Shown: piece by piece, positions 1 through 55,284 of the stretch
How the letters are laid out: each line of letters opens with the position of its first letter
Position numbering within the stretch: position 1 is the first letter of the stretch
Assembly (NCBI GenBank): GCA_013350335.1
Contig: CM023537.1
Location: 48,668,111-48,732,110 of the forward strand
From: Chimonanthus salicifolius
Lineage: Eukaryota > Streptophyta > Magnoliopsida > Laurales > Calycanthaceae
Reading direction: 5' to 3'
DNA: 64,000 nt
Notes under the pieces: model-generated
What the model saw: the letters and a program-made list of their open reading frames with translations, nothing else
Database searches by the model: none
What the model was told of the DNA's origin: nothing
Translations under genes and position numbers: made by a program

Positions 1-2848
1 ATATAACAATGGATTTAACATTTTGACTAAAACCATTCTGAAAAGGACATACCTCACTTCAAAATTTCTGTTGGTTTTGTTAATGCTTTATCAAAGCCAA
101 GCAATATTTCAAGGTAACCACATCAATTCAATAGTCAATGATTTCTATATTTCCATCCTTTTTTTAAGTAGTTGAATAGCGATGAACTCTTGATGTAGGC
201 AAAGCTTATCCTATATCAATGGTTTAGTGTTCTCAAATGCACTTTAGCTTTAGCTCATAATTTTAGTTATTGAATCCAAAGTTTACATTGAGAGAACCTT
301 GTTTCTTTTCGGTAGAATGAGAGAACATTTAAAACTAAATTTATTTGGCAACTAGCTCTTTCAAAGGTGATATCCATCAATATTTAACTTGATATGGAAG
401 TTGATCCTACATTTATTTGGCAATTAGCTCTTTCAAAGATCATATTGTGTTAGGTGTAGAGTGGGCAAATCCTTGCAAGTCATTCTACCAACATTTTCAC
501 TTGTCATCTACTGTTGATTTGGATTGCTATGCACATGATGGCAAATATGTTGACTAATCCAAAGGGACAAGGGTTCTTGTTATGTTTGCAACTAGATGGG
601 ATTCCTTTATGATTAAATTTTGAATTTCAACCTTTCATGTCTTTTACCATATTTTGCTTTCTTTGATGCATTTGCATATTTATACAATGTTGTTAACACC
701 ATTCTAGCTTTCAGCTATTTCTGAATGGTTGGATATCCAATGCTATACGGTCACAATCCATAAATTTCCAGAACTGCCATTCTAGTCTGATATAGTTTTC
801 TGTCACGTTGGTTGTGGAGAAAAAAATTATACAATAATTTGCTATGAAATCTGCTGAGGCACATTTTTTTTGCTTAGGCTTCAGGTGGTGGAAATTTTCA
901 TATTTACCTTGAAATGTTTCCATTTTGCCCAATCTGGACACTAATAAAGATAGGATCATGGAGCGCCAGTTGGAAGGTGCTCACTGCACCTAATACAATG
1001 TGGGTTTGAGTTGCTTGACCATTTTAAAGTAACAAGGACAGATGGCATCATTGTTAACAAACCTTGCTGAACAAGTGTGCTACATCTTAGTCTTCCATGA
1101 CTGAATTTTGACTAATTGTAGTTAGAGAGAACTGCATTTTAATAATCAAATTATTTATATGAATATATGATGACATTGTTTTTACCATATGACATTTCTA
1201 CTCAGTTATTATCCTTTTCAGGTCAAACATCCAATGACGTATCTATTTTCATAATGCATATTTGATCATTCTATTATGCGTCTTACTTCAAAGAAAAGAT
1301 ATCCAGTTTGTTCAGGTTTCTCTGTTTCCTACAGTTAATCCAAAATGTTGATGGTAGCCTTCTAAATGGTCTGTGTGCTTACAAATCCCAAAATTCTGTT
1401 GTGTGCCCTTCAGCCAAAAATCTCTGGCCTTCTTTTTTCCTCCCTTTTTCTCCTGTTAAATGAGGCAACACAGCATATTAGATGAATGATCTGGTTTTCT
1501 AGAATATTACCCTCAACCTTACAAGCGGAAAATCATAGAAAGATGGCTCAGTTGTTTTTCTATTTGTGTTCATATGTGACTATCTGTTATGCAACTTGGG
1601 TTTCATTTTTACATCCATTTCCTGGTTTCATGCAACAGGCATGGATTACATCAGTTGCTGAGAAGTTGGATTCTACAATAGTAAAATTCAGGAGCACCAT
1701 CTGAAGTTCTGTTCAAAACAAAATTTGAAACCATACAAGTGGGAAAGGCGTTTGATTATATGCACGCAGAAAATACAATGGGTCTGATTCTGAGGTAAAT
1801 ACATTTTGTATTATTGCCATATCCATTCAGGATGAATATTCACTTCTGAAAGGGCTGGCCCAGCCAGAGCTTGTCTGAAAAAGACTGAAAAATTCAGGCC
1901 TGTGCGTAGCCTCAATTTTGGGCCCAAAAAGTAAGCCTGATGCGACAAAGCAGTTTACTTTGAAATCTGAACCTGGTCTGACGACCTATTTGTAATATAA
2001 TATATTAATCTCACATATTGTCATTTCATATGTATAGGATTTATTTATATTTAATACTTATGAAAGATCCAGCATGCTGGGCCAGAACTTTGCCAGTGAA
2101 AAGCACGAGCCCAACTGAGTCTAATAAACGGAGCTCAAATTATAATTCAGGCTTGGGCGTTAACATGGTGGGCTTGGTTCAATACATGCAAATTCGGCCC
2201 AAGATGTACTGGTCCAAAGCCTGGATAAGGCTTTCCAAGTTTCTCTTGTTCATGTCTTCTGGTTTCTGCATGTGCAGCCTGCACCATTCAAGATCTGAAC
2301 CATCTTCAATTTGGGTCCATCATGTAGATGTCTTACCCCAAAAAGCCATTCAGGACTGCCCATCTAGTGGGCCAGATGTACAATGCCAGTGAATGGTTAA
2401 AAGGAAAGCTTTTCCATATTCTACATTTGGGTTGTATTTGGTCCAGCTGACTAATGAACTTATCTTGCTTTTGATTGAAAAAAAAAAAAAAACCTTATCT
2501 TTCTTTTGATTGAAAATTGACCAAGTTGTTACGTCATTAGTTGAAATTAGATCTGTTATTGATGTAAATTGATTATTCATTTCATTCATTCTTTTTAGCC
2601 ACCGTGAATTACTCCATGTAATCTATTTATACCTACATGTACTCTCTTTCAAAGATAGAAAATATAATAGAGTTAAACTCTCCACTTTCATCTCTTATTT
2701 TTTTTCCTGTTTCCTTTTCTTTATCATTACTTTCTACAGTATGAGCCCTGTATGATGCATGGGATGGATCTGGGATGCCATGTGCATGTCACAATTGCAA
2801 AGTGTTGCTTTCTTGAACATCCATGGAAAGATCTGTTGATAAATTTCA
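1..2848. other. intergenic, no gene recognised
   Basis: AT-rich DNA with only short open frames lacking recognisable domains. A stretch at about 1,846-2,215 is rich in GGCCCA-type words (gggctggcccag near its left end, cggcccaag near its right end) and looks like a degenerate non-autonomous DNA element. An A run of 15 lies at about 2,478-2,492. The segment near 470-620 faintly resembles the end of a Copia RNase H but cannot be supported. Confidence 0.4.
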
Positions 2849-2990
2849 ACCAGCATGGGTGTAGCTCAGTTGGCATGAGCTTCTGGGAATAGTCTAGGGG
2901 TCTTGGGTTCAACTCTTCTCGAAGTTACCTGATACATGAGGCTTATATGTATACAAATCTTTCTACATGAAGTGGTATTCAATTTTTATT
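2849..2990 (+). mobile_element. tRNA-derived SINE-like sequence
   Basis: This copy carries a pol III A box (tagctcagttggc, 2,862-2,874) and a B box (gggttcaactc, 2,905-2,915) with tRNA-like spacing, followed by a tRNA-unrelated tail ending T-rich near 2,990. Stems do not pair well enough for a working tRNA. No clear target-site duplication was found. It differs from the SINE family at 25,086 and 50,781. Confidence 0.55.
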
Positions 2991-4279
2991 TTTCGAAGTT
3001 CCCAGTTCATTAACATTATTCTTGAATTCAATGATTCTGTCTTCGTACTGTCAGTGTGCTACTAGGTGAGATTGTGTCTTGTATCTGGCCTCTATTAGAC
3101 TATAAGATGCGTTTTGGATGAGGGACTTGAAAGCGTGAATATGGAGTGATGAATATGGCCTGAACTTCAGTAAATAGTTGATGAACCTGTAGCATGTAAC
3201 ACGTTGCCCAGTTGGAGGATTCTCACTGTTGTAACCACAATGTAGGGGGTTGGTGTCGTGTTACTATTCAAAAAGAAAAACTACATTTTGGTGAACTATC
3301 TGCTACCGGGCTTGATATTTATGCCAGGGCCTGTATTTGGGGTATTAGCAGTGGAATAGTTCTAATCTTAGGGCTCATTCTAACCAATTGTGGCTACCTA
3401 TGACATTTCTGGAAGAATACCATGGAGTTAATTCTTTTTTTTTATAGGTTCACTGAAGACAGCCTTGAATGTCATTCAGTTCTTAATTGCAGTTAATCTG
3501 GTAAGCCATATAAGAAAATGGGTCTCTCTTTTTATTTGGCTTAGTGCAAAAAATGTATGGGAAACAAATGGCAGGAAACTGGGAAGTGGCACCTGGGTAA
3601 TTGTGCAGGAATGGATCATTGTTCAGCTGAGAGAATGAATAGAGAAGAGATGATGACCGAAAGTATGAGTTGAGGCGTGCCCTAGTGGCCGTGTTGAGAT
3701 TGTTCCCTCCAATATCCACTCCAACATGATTGACTGATTATCCAAATTCCATAAACAATGCAACTTCTTTAGTAGGTTGCACGATAGATGTTTTAACTTT
3801 AGGTGTTTTATATGTACTCACAATACACTTGCGGGTGATTTCGTGTATTCGTGGGATGAACTCATCCAATATGAGGTGGAATAGCGTATTCGTGGGATGG
3901 ACTCCTCCAATATGAGGTGGCATAGCATGTTATTCAAAAAGAAAGAAAGAAAAACTTTAGGGGTTTTGTGTATACTCACAATATCTTGTGTGTGAATGTC
4001 AACAATGTGCTTGTGCTTTTAGGTAGTGCAAGTGGACGGTCCCAATGGCATGTTGAACCAAACATCCACAGATGGACAGATACTTGCTCTTTGGTGGTAG
4101 AAGTTATTGGTTATAAAATGACGAGAGGTCTTACCATAATTAATGAGTTTTTCCCATGACCTCAAAGGTTGTGGACGACCAATTCTTGCATAAAAAATCC
4201 ACATTCAGCGAGGAGAACCAAGTATCTTCCAATCTATTATTGAAGTTCCAGGTATGGCAGGTCTTCTGTGGGTATCAGT
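2991..4279. other. intergenic, no gene recognised
   Basis: No domain-bearing frame was seen. The region holds a 41-bp tandem duplication (listed separately) and a T run near 3,436. Confidence 0.4.
3845..3926. repeat. 41-bp tandem duplication, two copies
   Basis: The unit beginning gtattcgtgggatg occurs at 3,845-3,885 and again at 3,886-3,926 with a few substitutions, such as aactcatccaat versus gactcctccaat. Confidence 0.85.
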
Positions 4280-4970
4280 CTTCAAGGATTTGACTAAGTA
4301 AATCGTACACACCTTGTTCACATGTATATATAAATTGACTAATTTATTAAATAGGTTGATATGATCTTACTAAGTTTAAATAAATTGACACCCCTGATTC
4401 ATTTATTAAATGGACTTGACTTAACCTAACTAAGATTAAATAGGTTGGTCCATCTCAACTTATGAGTTGACCTAGCAGTCCCAACCCATTTATAAATAAG
4501 TTTGTCCAATCCAAGTGAACAACTAAACTTGAATGGGTCAAACCAACTTAATCTATTTGTTAAAAAGTTCAACTCAACTAGATTCTATTTAAATTTGACC
4601 CACTTAGTAAATGGATCATCCCAATTCAATCAGTTATAAATGGTTTGTCCAATCATATATATTCTAGGTTTTTATAAAATGAGTTAAGCTGATCTGAGTA
4701 CCATACCAAGTTTAGATTGATCAATGGCTTATTTATTAAATGATGACTCAATCTGACGTGCGCTTGGTCCAAAGGATATATCAAACAGGATAACCTATTT
4801 ATCTAATAGATTGGCCCAACTTGAATATCCTAAATAGGTCAATTCAACCTATAGCTAACTCATTTGTTAAATGGTATAGCTAATTCATTTATTAAATGGG
4901 TTCACCATATTCAAATATCTAAGAAATCTTAAGTAGGTATGAAACTTGGGTCAGATTTTAACTTTAGCTT
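4280..4970. repeat. degenerate short-repeat tract (tta-aatgg-gtt words)
   Basis: Variants of ttattaaatgggtt and its complement aacccatttataaa recur many times over about 700 bp, interspersed with ttgacc and cttgac words. The same vocabulary occurs around 12,330-12,600 and 17,570-17,670. It is probably the interior of a decayed DNA transposon; termini were not identified. Confidence 0.45.
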
Positions 4971-5149
4971 TAACATGGAGTTTGAGTGGAGCAAAGAGAA
5001 GAATAATTATAAAAAATTCAACAACTTCTCTCAATGGCAAAAAAAAATACAAGTTTGCCGGACATAATTAGGATATCAAACGATATCAGATTTTGATGAA
5101 ATTTAGCTTCTTGTTATTGAATGAAATTTTCATCAAGCCTAAGTTTGCA

Positions 5150-5704
5150 CAATTTCAATTATGTAGCAGTGAAGGGGAAACCAGGGCCAGCAGGAATAGG
5201 AGGAGTGTTTAGAAATTATGAGGGGATTACTTCCATTGTCTTCAATGAGTCAGTGGAAGTGAGAACTCAAATGAGACGGAAATCCTTAGTATTGGGAGAG
5301 CTCTGACCATCTGAAATTTGTATGATCAAGGTAAGCTCATCATTGAGGGGGATTTGACAAACGCAATTAAATGGGCCAAGGGACAAAGGCCTCCTCCTTA
5401 GAGACTGATTACTACGGTAAAGGAGGTAAGAGAGTTGGCTTCAAGAATGAACGTGTCCTTTGCTCAGATTGGTCAAACAGCAAATGGCGTGGCAAACTAC
5501 TTTGTCAAGGTTGAAGCCACTAACTCCCTCTCTGGAGTTTTCTTCCTCTGAGTTGGAAGATCACTTGCTTTTGTACTTTTTTCCTTTCTAGTTATTGTTT
5601 TTTTTTTTTTTTTTTCTCTAGTTCTTTTAGACTAGAATGTTTTTTGTTAGTGTTCTCTTTTCACCTTAATGAATGTAGTTACCGCTCAAAAAAAAAAAAA
5701 AAAA
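5150..5704 (+). mobile_element. L1-type LINE 3' end (RNase H remnant plus poly(A))
   Basis: The plus strand encodes KGKPGPAGIGGVFRNYEG, the start of the RNase H domain of plant L1 elements, then broken frames ending near KVEATNSLSGVFF. A 3' UTR with aatgaatgtagttaccgctc and a 17-A tail (5,688-5,704) follows. The copy is 5'-truncated and frameshifted, so non-functional. Confidence 0.85.
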
Positions 5705-7721
5705 TTTGTAGCCCGAATTATAGCTGTTTTAGTGAACATGTGTTGAAACCTACCCATAGACGACTTCGGTTTTCACTCTCCTGAAGTGTGTGTGACTCTT
5801 TCATTGCTGACTCTCCTCAATTCAATGGCGTGTCAACTCACCAAGTCCAGCAAGGATTAGGAGTTTGAAGGCTACAACTCCAAGGTTGACCAACTCATTG
5901 GAGAGTCAAGATTGGATGATATTTTAATGTTTGTATCTCATTGGTTGATCACATGTAAACCTAAGTTAGTTCCTGAGCCAACTAGGGTTACTTTCCACCT
6001 ACTTAAAAAAATAAATAAAAGAAGGCCTTGGGCAGCAACTAAAGGCATCTAAGTGTGGTCGAATTTCCCAAGCAATGGCTCAGGTCGAATCAAGTCTCAA
6101 GTGTGGGCGTTGGACTCCCAAGAGTGGGTGGCAAGCTATCCTTTTAATTTGTAAGTAATTACCGTTTTGAGGTTCATATTATTTCAGTGTTGATTAATTT
6201 AATAAAGTTTTACGATTGTGTCTTTTACTTAGTTTAATTGGATTACTAAGTTCATTATATACCGATTGATGTTTGCAAATCGTTTATTTCTTTCACTTAC
6301 ACGTATGAAAACTTCGAGACTACTTGTTTCTTGAGGTGTGTGTAGTATTCCTCTTGGATGGAGGCACATTTGGCTGACGTGGGATACCTCTTCGTATTGC
6401 CTGTGTAGTTCATAGGTAGTTCAATTAAATTTCTACCATGGGATACATCAAAATGCCTTGTAGTTTGTTCAATTGATCCTAAAGAATAAATGACACTCAA
6501 TTACATTTATTTATGTGATTTTTTTTTATGAAAAAGATATGTAAATAATTTACTAATCAAAATAGCTTTTTCAATTGATCCTCAGAACTAAATACCATTT
6601 AAACTTAATTACATTTATTTATATGTGAAAAAATTATTTAAAAATATATAAATAAATATACGAATTGAATATTACTGTCTGTGATTATTTGTTAGCTATT
6701 TAGTATTCCAATTTGGTATCGACCTACATAAAAATGATGTACCTCATGTAAAAAGTTAAGTCAACCAATAATTAAAAATTGCAATGAAAAAATAATTACT
6801 TAATAACATTACAAGTAAACATTGAAACAAAAATAAAGACTATTATCATCTCAAATTTAGTTAAAAGTTATGAAACTAAAAGAAGTGTAAAATAATTATA
6901 TTATGATCTCAATTGCTTAGCTATTCAATAAGAATGAAAAATATTCAAACTTAATCAAAATCTATAGTATAAAATTAACAAGTCAAGAATGAGAACATCA
7001 ACATCTCGAAAATTAAATCAAGAAAAAGTATTAGAAAACATATAAATTTAACTAGCAAGTCCAACATGGAATAAAAATAAATAAATATACGAAGTTCAAC
7101 ACAGAAATCTAATCAAAATGAAGATAACAGAAAGAGGACTAGAAAATATTTAAATTCTAGTAATTTAACAAATCATGTCAAGATAAAGAATATGTATATA
7201 ATAAAAAAATTCATCAAATTCAATTTCTTATGAAGTAAAGGGTCTTTAGAGTGGAGAACAAATGGTTGAAAATAGTCAAAATATCCAAATCAATAGAAAT
7301 TACATAAATAAAAAGAATTAATAAAATAAATCATTGATATTAATGAATTTAATATTCAGCTATCATTTGAAATTTTAAGCAATTATTAAATTTTTAATTG
7401 ATTATTAAAAAATGATTGCAAGTTGATATTATAAAATATAATGTAATATAGAGTCCATATTAATCGTTTAACGTGAGAGAACTCTAAAATATTATGTTCT
7501 GCAACCTTTGATTGATCCCTTTGAATAAAAGAGAAAAAAAAAAAAAAAACCCAGATAAAAGTTAACATGAACTCTTAGTAAATAATATTTTTTTTGAAAA
7601 TGTTAAAAAATACAAATTCAATCAAAATCTTAATATAGGTTGAGCATGCGTCATCAATCAACAATTAATTGTTGAAATTACAAATGTTTGCATTACCAAT
7701 CAATCGATTAATAGAAAGAGG
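5705..7721. other. AT-rich intergenic DNA, no gene recognised
   Basis: From 6,500 to 7,700 the sequence is very AT-rich with poly(A)/poly(T) runs and no coding signal. At 5,720-6,130 there is a non-repetitive stretch with stop-broken frames. Confidence 0.45.
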
Positions 7722-8082
7722 TACGGGTGAAACTCTGGTCGGGTTTTGGCCTGACCCACATGACTCTACCAGAGAAATCAACCGGGTTGGATCATGAAAG
7801 TTGGGTCAGCGAGTCGGGTCGGGTTGAGAAGACAAAAACCCGCATTGAATTCGAGTCGGGTCAGGTTGAGGAACTTTCAAGTTAACCTGACCCAACCTGA
7901 TCAAACCCGACCTGACCCGGTTAAATTTAGACTAAAATGTGTTCAAAATACGGGTCGGGTCAAAATTCAGGTTGAGTCGGGTTATAATTCGGGTCGAACC
8001 GTTCGAGTCAAAAATTCAGGTCGGGTCAAGACGAGTTCTATATTTTAATAACTCGACCCAACCCAGTCCGATTTCAGCCCTA
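7722..8082. mobile_element. hAT-like MITE, copy 1
   Basis: The copy is 361 bp. Termini are tacgggtgaaactctgg and its near-inverse ending tccgatttcagcccta. It is flanked by an 8-bp target-site duplication with one mismatch, gaaagagg (7,714-7,721) and gaaagaag (8,083-8,090). The interior is built from gggtcggg and cccgacc words. An 8-bp duplication and TAGGG-type ends fit the hAT superfamily. No transposase is encoded. Confidence 0.75.
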
Positions 8083-8174
8083 GAAAGAAGTGTAGAATCT
8101 ATTTAATTCTTTAACAATTCCACAGTGATCCATTAACGAAAAGGAGGCACATTCAAACCAAAGATGACACGAAC

Positions 8175-8486
8175 TAGGGCTGCAACTAGGGTCGGGTTTT
8201 GGCCCGACCACATGACCCGACCAGAGAAATCATGCAGGTCGGGTCAAGAAGTTCGGACCAGTGGGTCGGGTCGAGTTGAGAATATAAAAACCCGCATGAA
8301 ATTCAGGTCGAACCAGGTTGAGGATTTTACAAGTTAACCCGACCCGACCGGGCAAAAATTAGACTAAAATGGGTTCAGAATGCGAGTCGGGTCAGAATTC
8401 GGGTTGATTCGGATTAGAATTCAGATTGGGTCGGGTCGGGTTGGGTTTTAAGAAACCCAACCCGCCCGACCTGAGTTGCAGCCCTA
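8175..8486. mobile_element. hAT-like MITE, copy 2
   Basis: The copy is 312 bp with terminal inverted repeat tagggctgcaact / agttgcagcccta. Flanks acacgaac (8,167-8,174) and atatgaac (8,487-8,494) agree except for two C/T differences, as expected of an aged 8-bp duplication. The interior is again gggtcgggt-rich. It lies 92 bp from copy 1. Confidence 0.8.
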
Positions 8487-10559
8487 ATATGAACGCTTGA
8501 AAGAAAATTCAAAAGAAAAAGGTAAAACATGCTTCTTTTGTTTTCTTGATTTTAGATTACAAATTTCAGTCAAAGTTTTATATTTTGGTCACAAATTCTA
8601 ATTAATATAGTCATAGTAGCCGAATATTTTAATAAAAAGTTGTAAACTAAGTGCTCGATTGAGGTTACTTAATCAAATCCTGTGCTTTTAAAGAATGTTT
8701 TCAATGATACAAGCAATTGAAACTGACAGAATTTTTGGATGAAAAATATTTGCGAATGAAGAGATAGACGCAGGGATGAAGACTGACTTTGAGTAAGAAG
8801 GTGGGCATCAAAAGAGTGTTAAGCTAGCGAGACACACCAAGTGAGAATGTCTCTAGCTAAATATGCCATTACATTAATGTTTGGTCTCACGTAATTGCAT
8901 CTATTGATTGGATAGATGATTTCATGGATATGAAGTATATAAAATTTCACTATCACTTGATAATCCAAACCATATAAATTTGACCTTTAAATTTCAACGA
9001 GTATAAGCCATTGATCTTTAAAAGTTTAAAATCAAAAGATAGGATGATCAGAAGAAGGTGAAAATTCATACTCAACCTACTAATACAGTTCTCTTTACAT
9101 GACACCCAACTATTTGAACTTTAAGAACCATTAGACAACCGGTCTCATTAGAGTCTCAATAAACAAAGCCTCAATTACTGTTAACAAAGGAAAATAACTA
9201 TGACTGGTGGTAAAGACATGATAGACTTTGACTAGAAAAATCTGCACACGAAATAGTCTACTTTTATTTTTCTCGAGAATGGGTTTTTGTCGGTAAAGAG
9301 GAATCAAATGTATTCAAGTGAAAATTTCTGGAACATATCAATAAGTTATACCCATGCTTTGCGTTCTCATACAGATTTGCATCTCTTACAACCTACACAT
9401 TAGCTTTAAATCCGTCCCAAGGTATCATTTCCAATACATATGTGGGGCAGGCTCATACACATTGAACATGCTCTATAATTTCTTAATGAATGTGACATTG
9501 GATTTATAATTTTTGAGACTTTCCGATTGGGGAGGCAATAAACATTGGGTTAACGAGAGCTCAACTGGGAGGGACAAAATCCATTCCCAGCGAAGCTGGA
9601 TCCCAATGTTAGTTATCATCTAATATGGAGCAGGATGATGTCAAGATCTAAATAAAGGAACTCTTGGGATTTCCAGCTAACACATGTTGGAGCTAGTTGT
9701 TGGCTCCTGATGTGGTAAAAAAATGGGTTAATGATCACCAAATGGATGAGGGTCAACGGCAGATTCTTATCTATCCCTCTATCTATTAAAAGGGGGGTGT
9801 GACCTACTAAGGCTTGATTAGCTGAAATTAGCCTCTTCGAAGGAAATTCAATAGGACATCTGATTCCAAGAGATCCCTGTCAATGTGCTCACCACAATAT
9901 CTGGATCTTCATAACTTGTTTCATTATTTTATATTCTCTAGTGTTCATATAATTTTTGAAATTATTATTCAATCTCAATTGTCTGTATTCCAGATGAACT
10001 TTACACTTTCATTTCACATTAGCACAAAGTAAATGAAGCACCTTCCACCATATTCAACTATTCTTCTACACTTCAAATCTCATTTGAAAATCATGGCTGT
10101 TCCTGAGAGAAATTAGCCACCAAAGTTAAGAGCAAAATTTCTGCTTTTTAAGAATTGGCCTGGTGGAAATCTCATGTTCGAAACAACCTATGTTGGCTCT
10201 TCTATAAACCAAGATAGTTCTTAGCCACCTTTCAATTCTTCTTTTACTTATAATGGTAACATAACTAAGAACCTGCAACCACAAAATAATGAAAAACTTT
10301 TATATGTGCTTAAGGCTCTTGACCCCGGATTTCTGAAACCCCCCAAAACTCAAGTTTCATAGGCTTCCAGTGAGACCTTATATCCAACAAATAATACCAA
10401 AAATAAAATAAAATCAATTGCCAACAGAGAGGAAGTTTTGAAATAATAATGATAATGAATACAGATCTGACTGCTTTATCTACGAACACCCTGGATTCTA
10501 TTACACTTCATAGAAAAAAACCTATCGGATAATGAATCCATAAGATTTTCACATCATTG
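8487..10559. other. intergenic, no gene recognised
   Basis: AT-rich, no long frame with recognisable domains and no terminal repeats found. It lies downstream of the kinase 3' end. Confidence 0.4.
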
Positions 10560-10856
10560 TAGATAGCAGTATCTGTTAATAGAAATCAGACATGATGTTG
10601 GTCAGAAAAGTTAACATAAGACCAGAAACTGCCGCAAGAGAAGGCATATTTTTCTTTGCCAACCTGGGCAGTCAGGGCGCGAGATCTTTCATCTACTCTC
10701 CTGACTATAAAGAAAGAAAAAATGTCTATAATATTACTGTACACTTAGATGGAGGTTCTACAAAACACACGGCAGGTAATCCGAGGAAAAGATCCAGGCG
10801 ATTTGCACAGCCTCATTTAACCAAATGCTTTTACATACAGCAGAAAGGTTGCACCA
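10560..10856 (-). other. probable 3' UTR of the NDR kinase
   Basis: This is the stretch directly downstream of the terminal stop. It has mixed composition, lacks recognisable transposon sequence and is more GC-balanced than the surrounding AT-rich DNA. The poly(A) site cannot be fixed by eye, so the left end is a guess. Confidence 0.35.
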
Positions 10857-54840
<43,984 letters not shown>

Positions 54841-55284
54841 CTGTACCATTACAAACCATGAGCACCTAAAAAGCAACTGTGTGCATGACATAGATTGATG
54901 CATCAAGAATAGAAAGGGAAAAAATTTCATGCAGCATAGAGTGTGCACAAGAAACTAACTCCACACACATTAAAAGATAACTTGCATACTTCAGAAGGCA
55001 TGGTACTTGTAAGAGGGAGAAAATTGTTTTACTACCAATATTAACAATTATAATCTTACTTTACCTATTACTTCTGTTCAACAAAAAGGAACATGAGGAA
55101 AGATACCATAACAAAAATGGGTATTAATAAAAGAACATTGTCATTGTCTCCCGCTATGATTTCAACATTAGACATTCATACTAATGAGAAGCGAACAAAA
55201 ATACAAAATTCTTTCATGTTATTGCTTCGGCCCATTGTAGAGTTAATCATATCAAGTCCCTTGTTACTGAATGAATTCAAATTG
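54841..55284. other. intron upstream of exon a, no gene recognised
   Basis: AT-rich with no exon-like match to the kinase glycine loop on the minus strand. Confidence 0.4.

Noticed and set aside
470..640. Possible Copia RNase H end (plus strand, MANMLTNPKGQG...)
   Set aside because: Resemblance to LADxxTKP-type endings is too short and no LTR or second motif supports it.
2849..2936. Possible intact tRNA gene
   Set aside because: A and B boxes are present, but the acceptor and T stems do not pair convincingly and a tRNA-unrelated tail follows; a SINE-like relic fits better.
10381..10410. Minus-strand FVGYK, a candidate for the kinase hydrophobic motif
   Set aside because: Chance match: no splice sites, wrong continuation, and the true motif FVGYTYKNFEA was found at 18,587-18,653.
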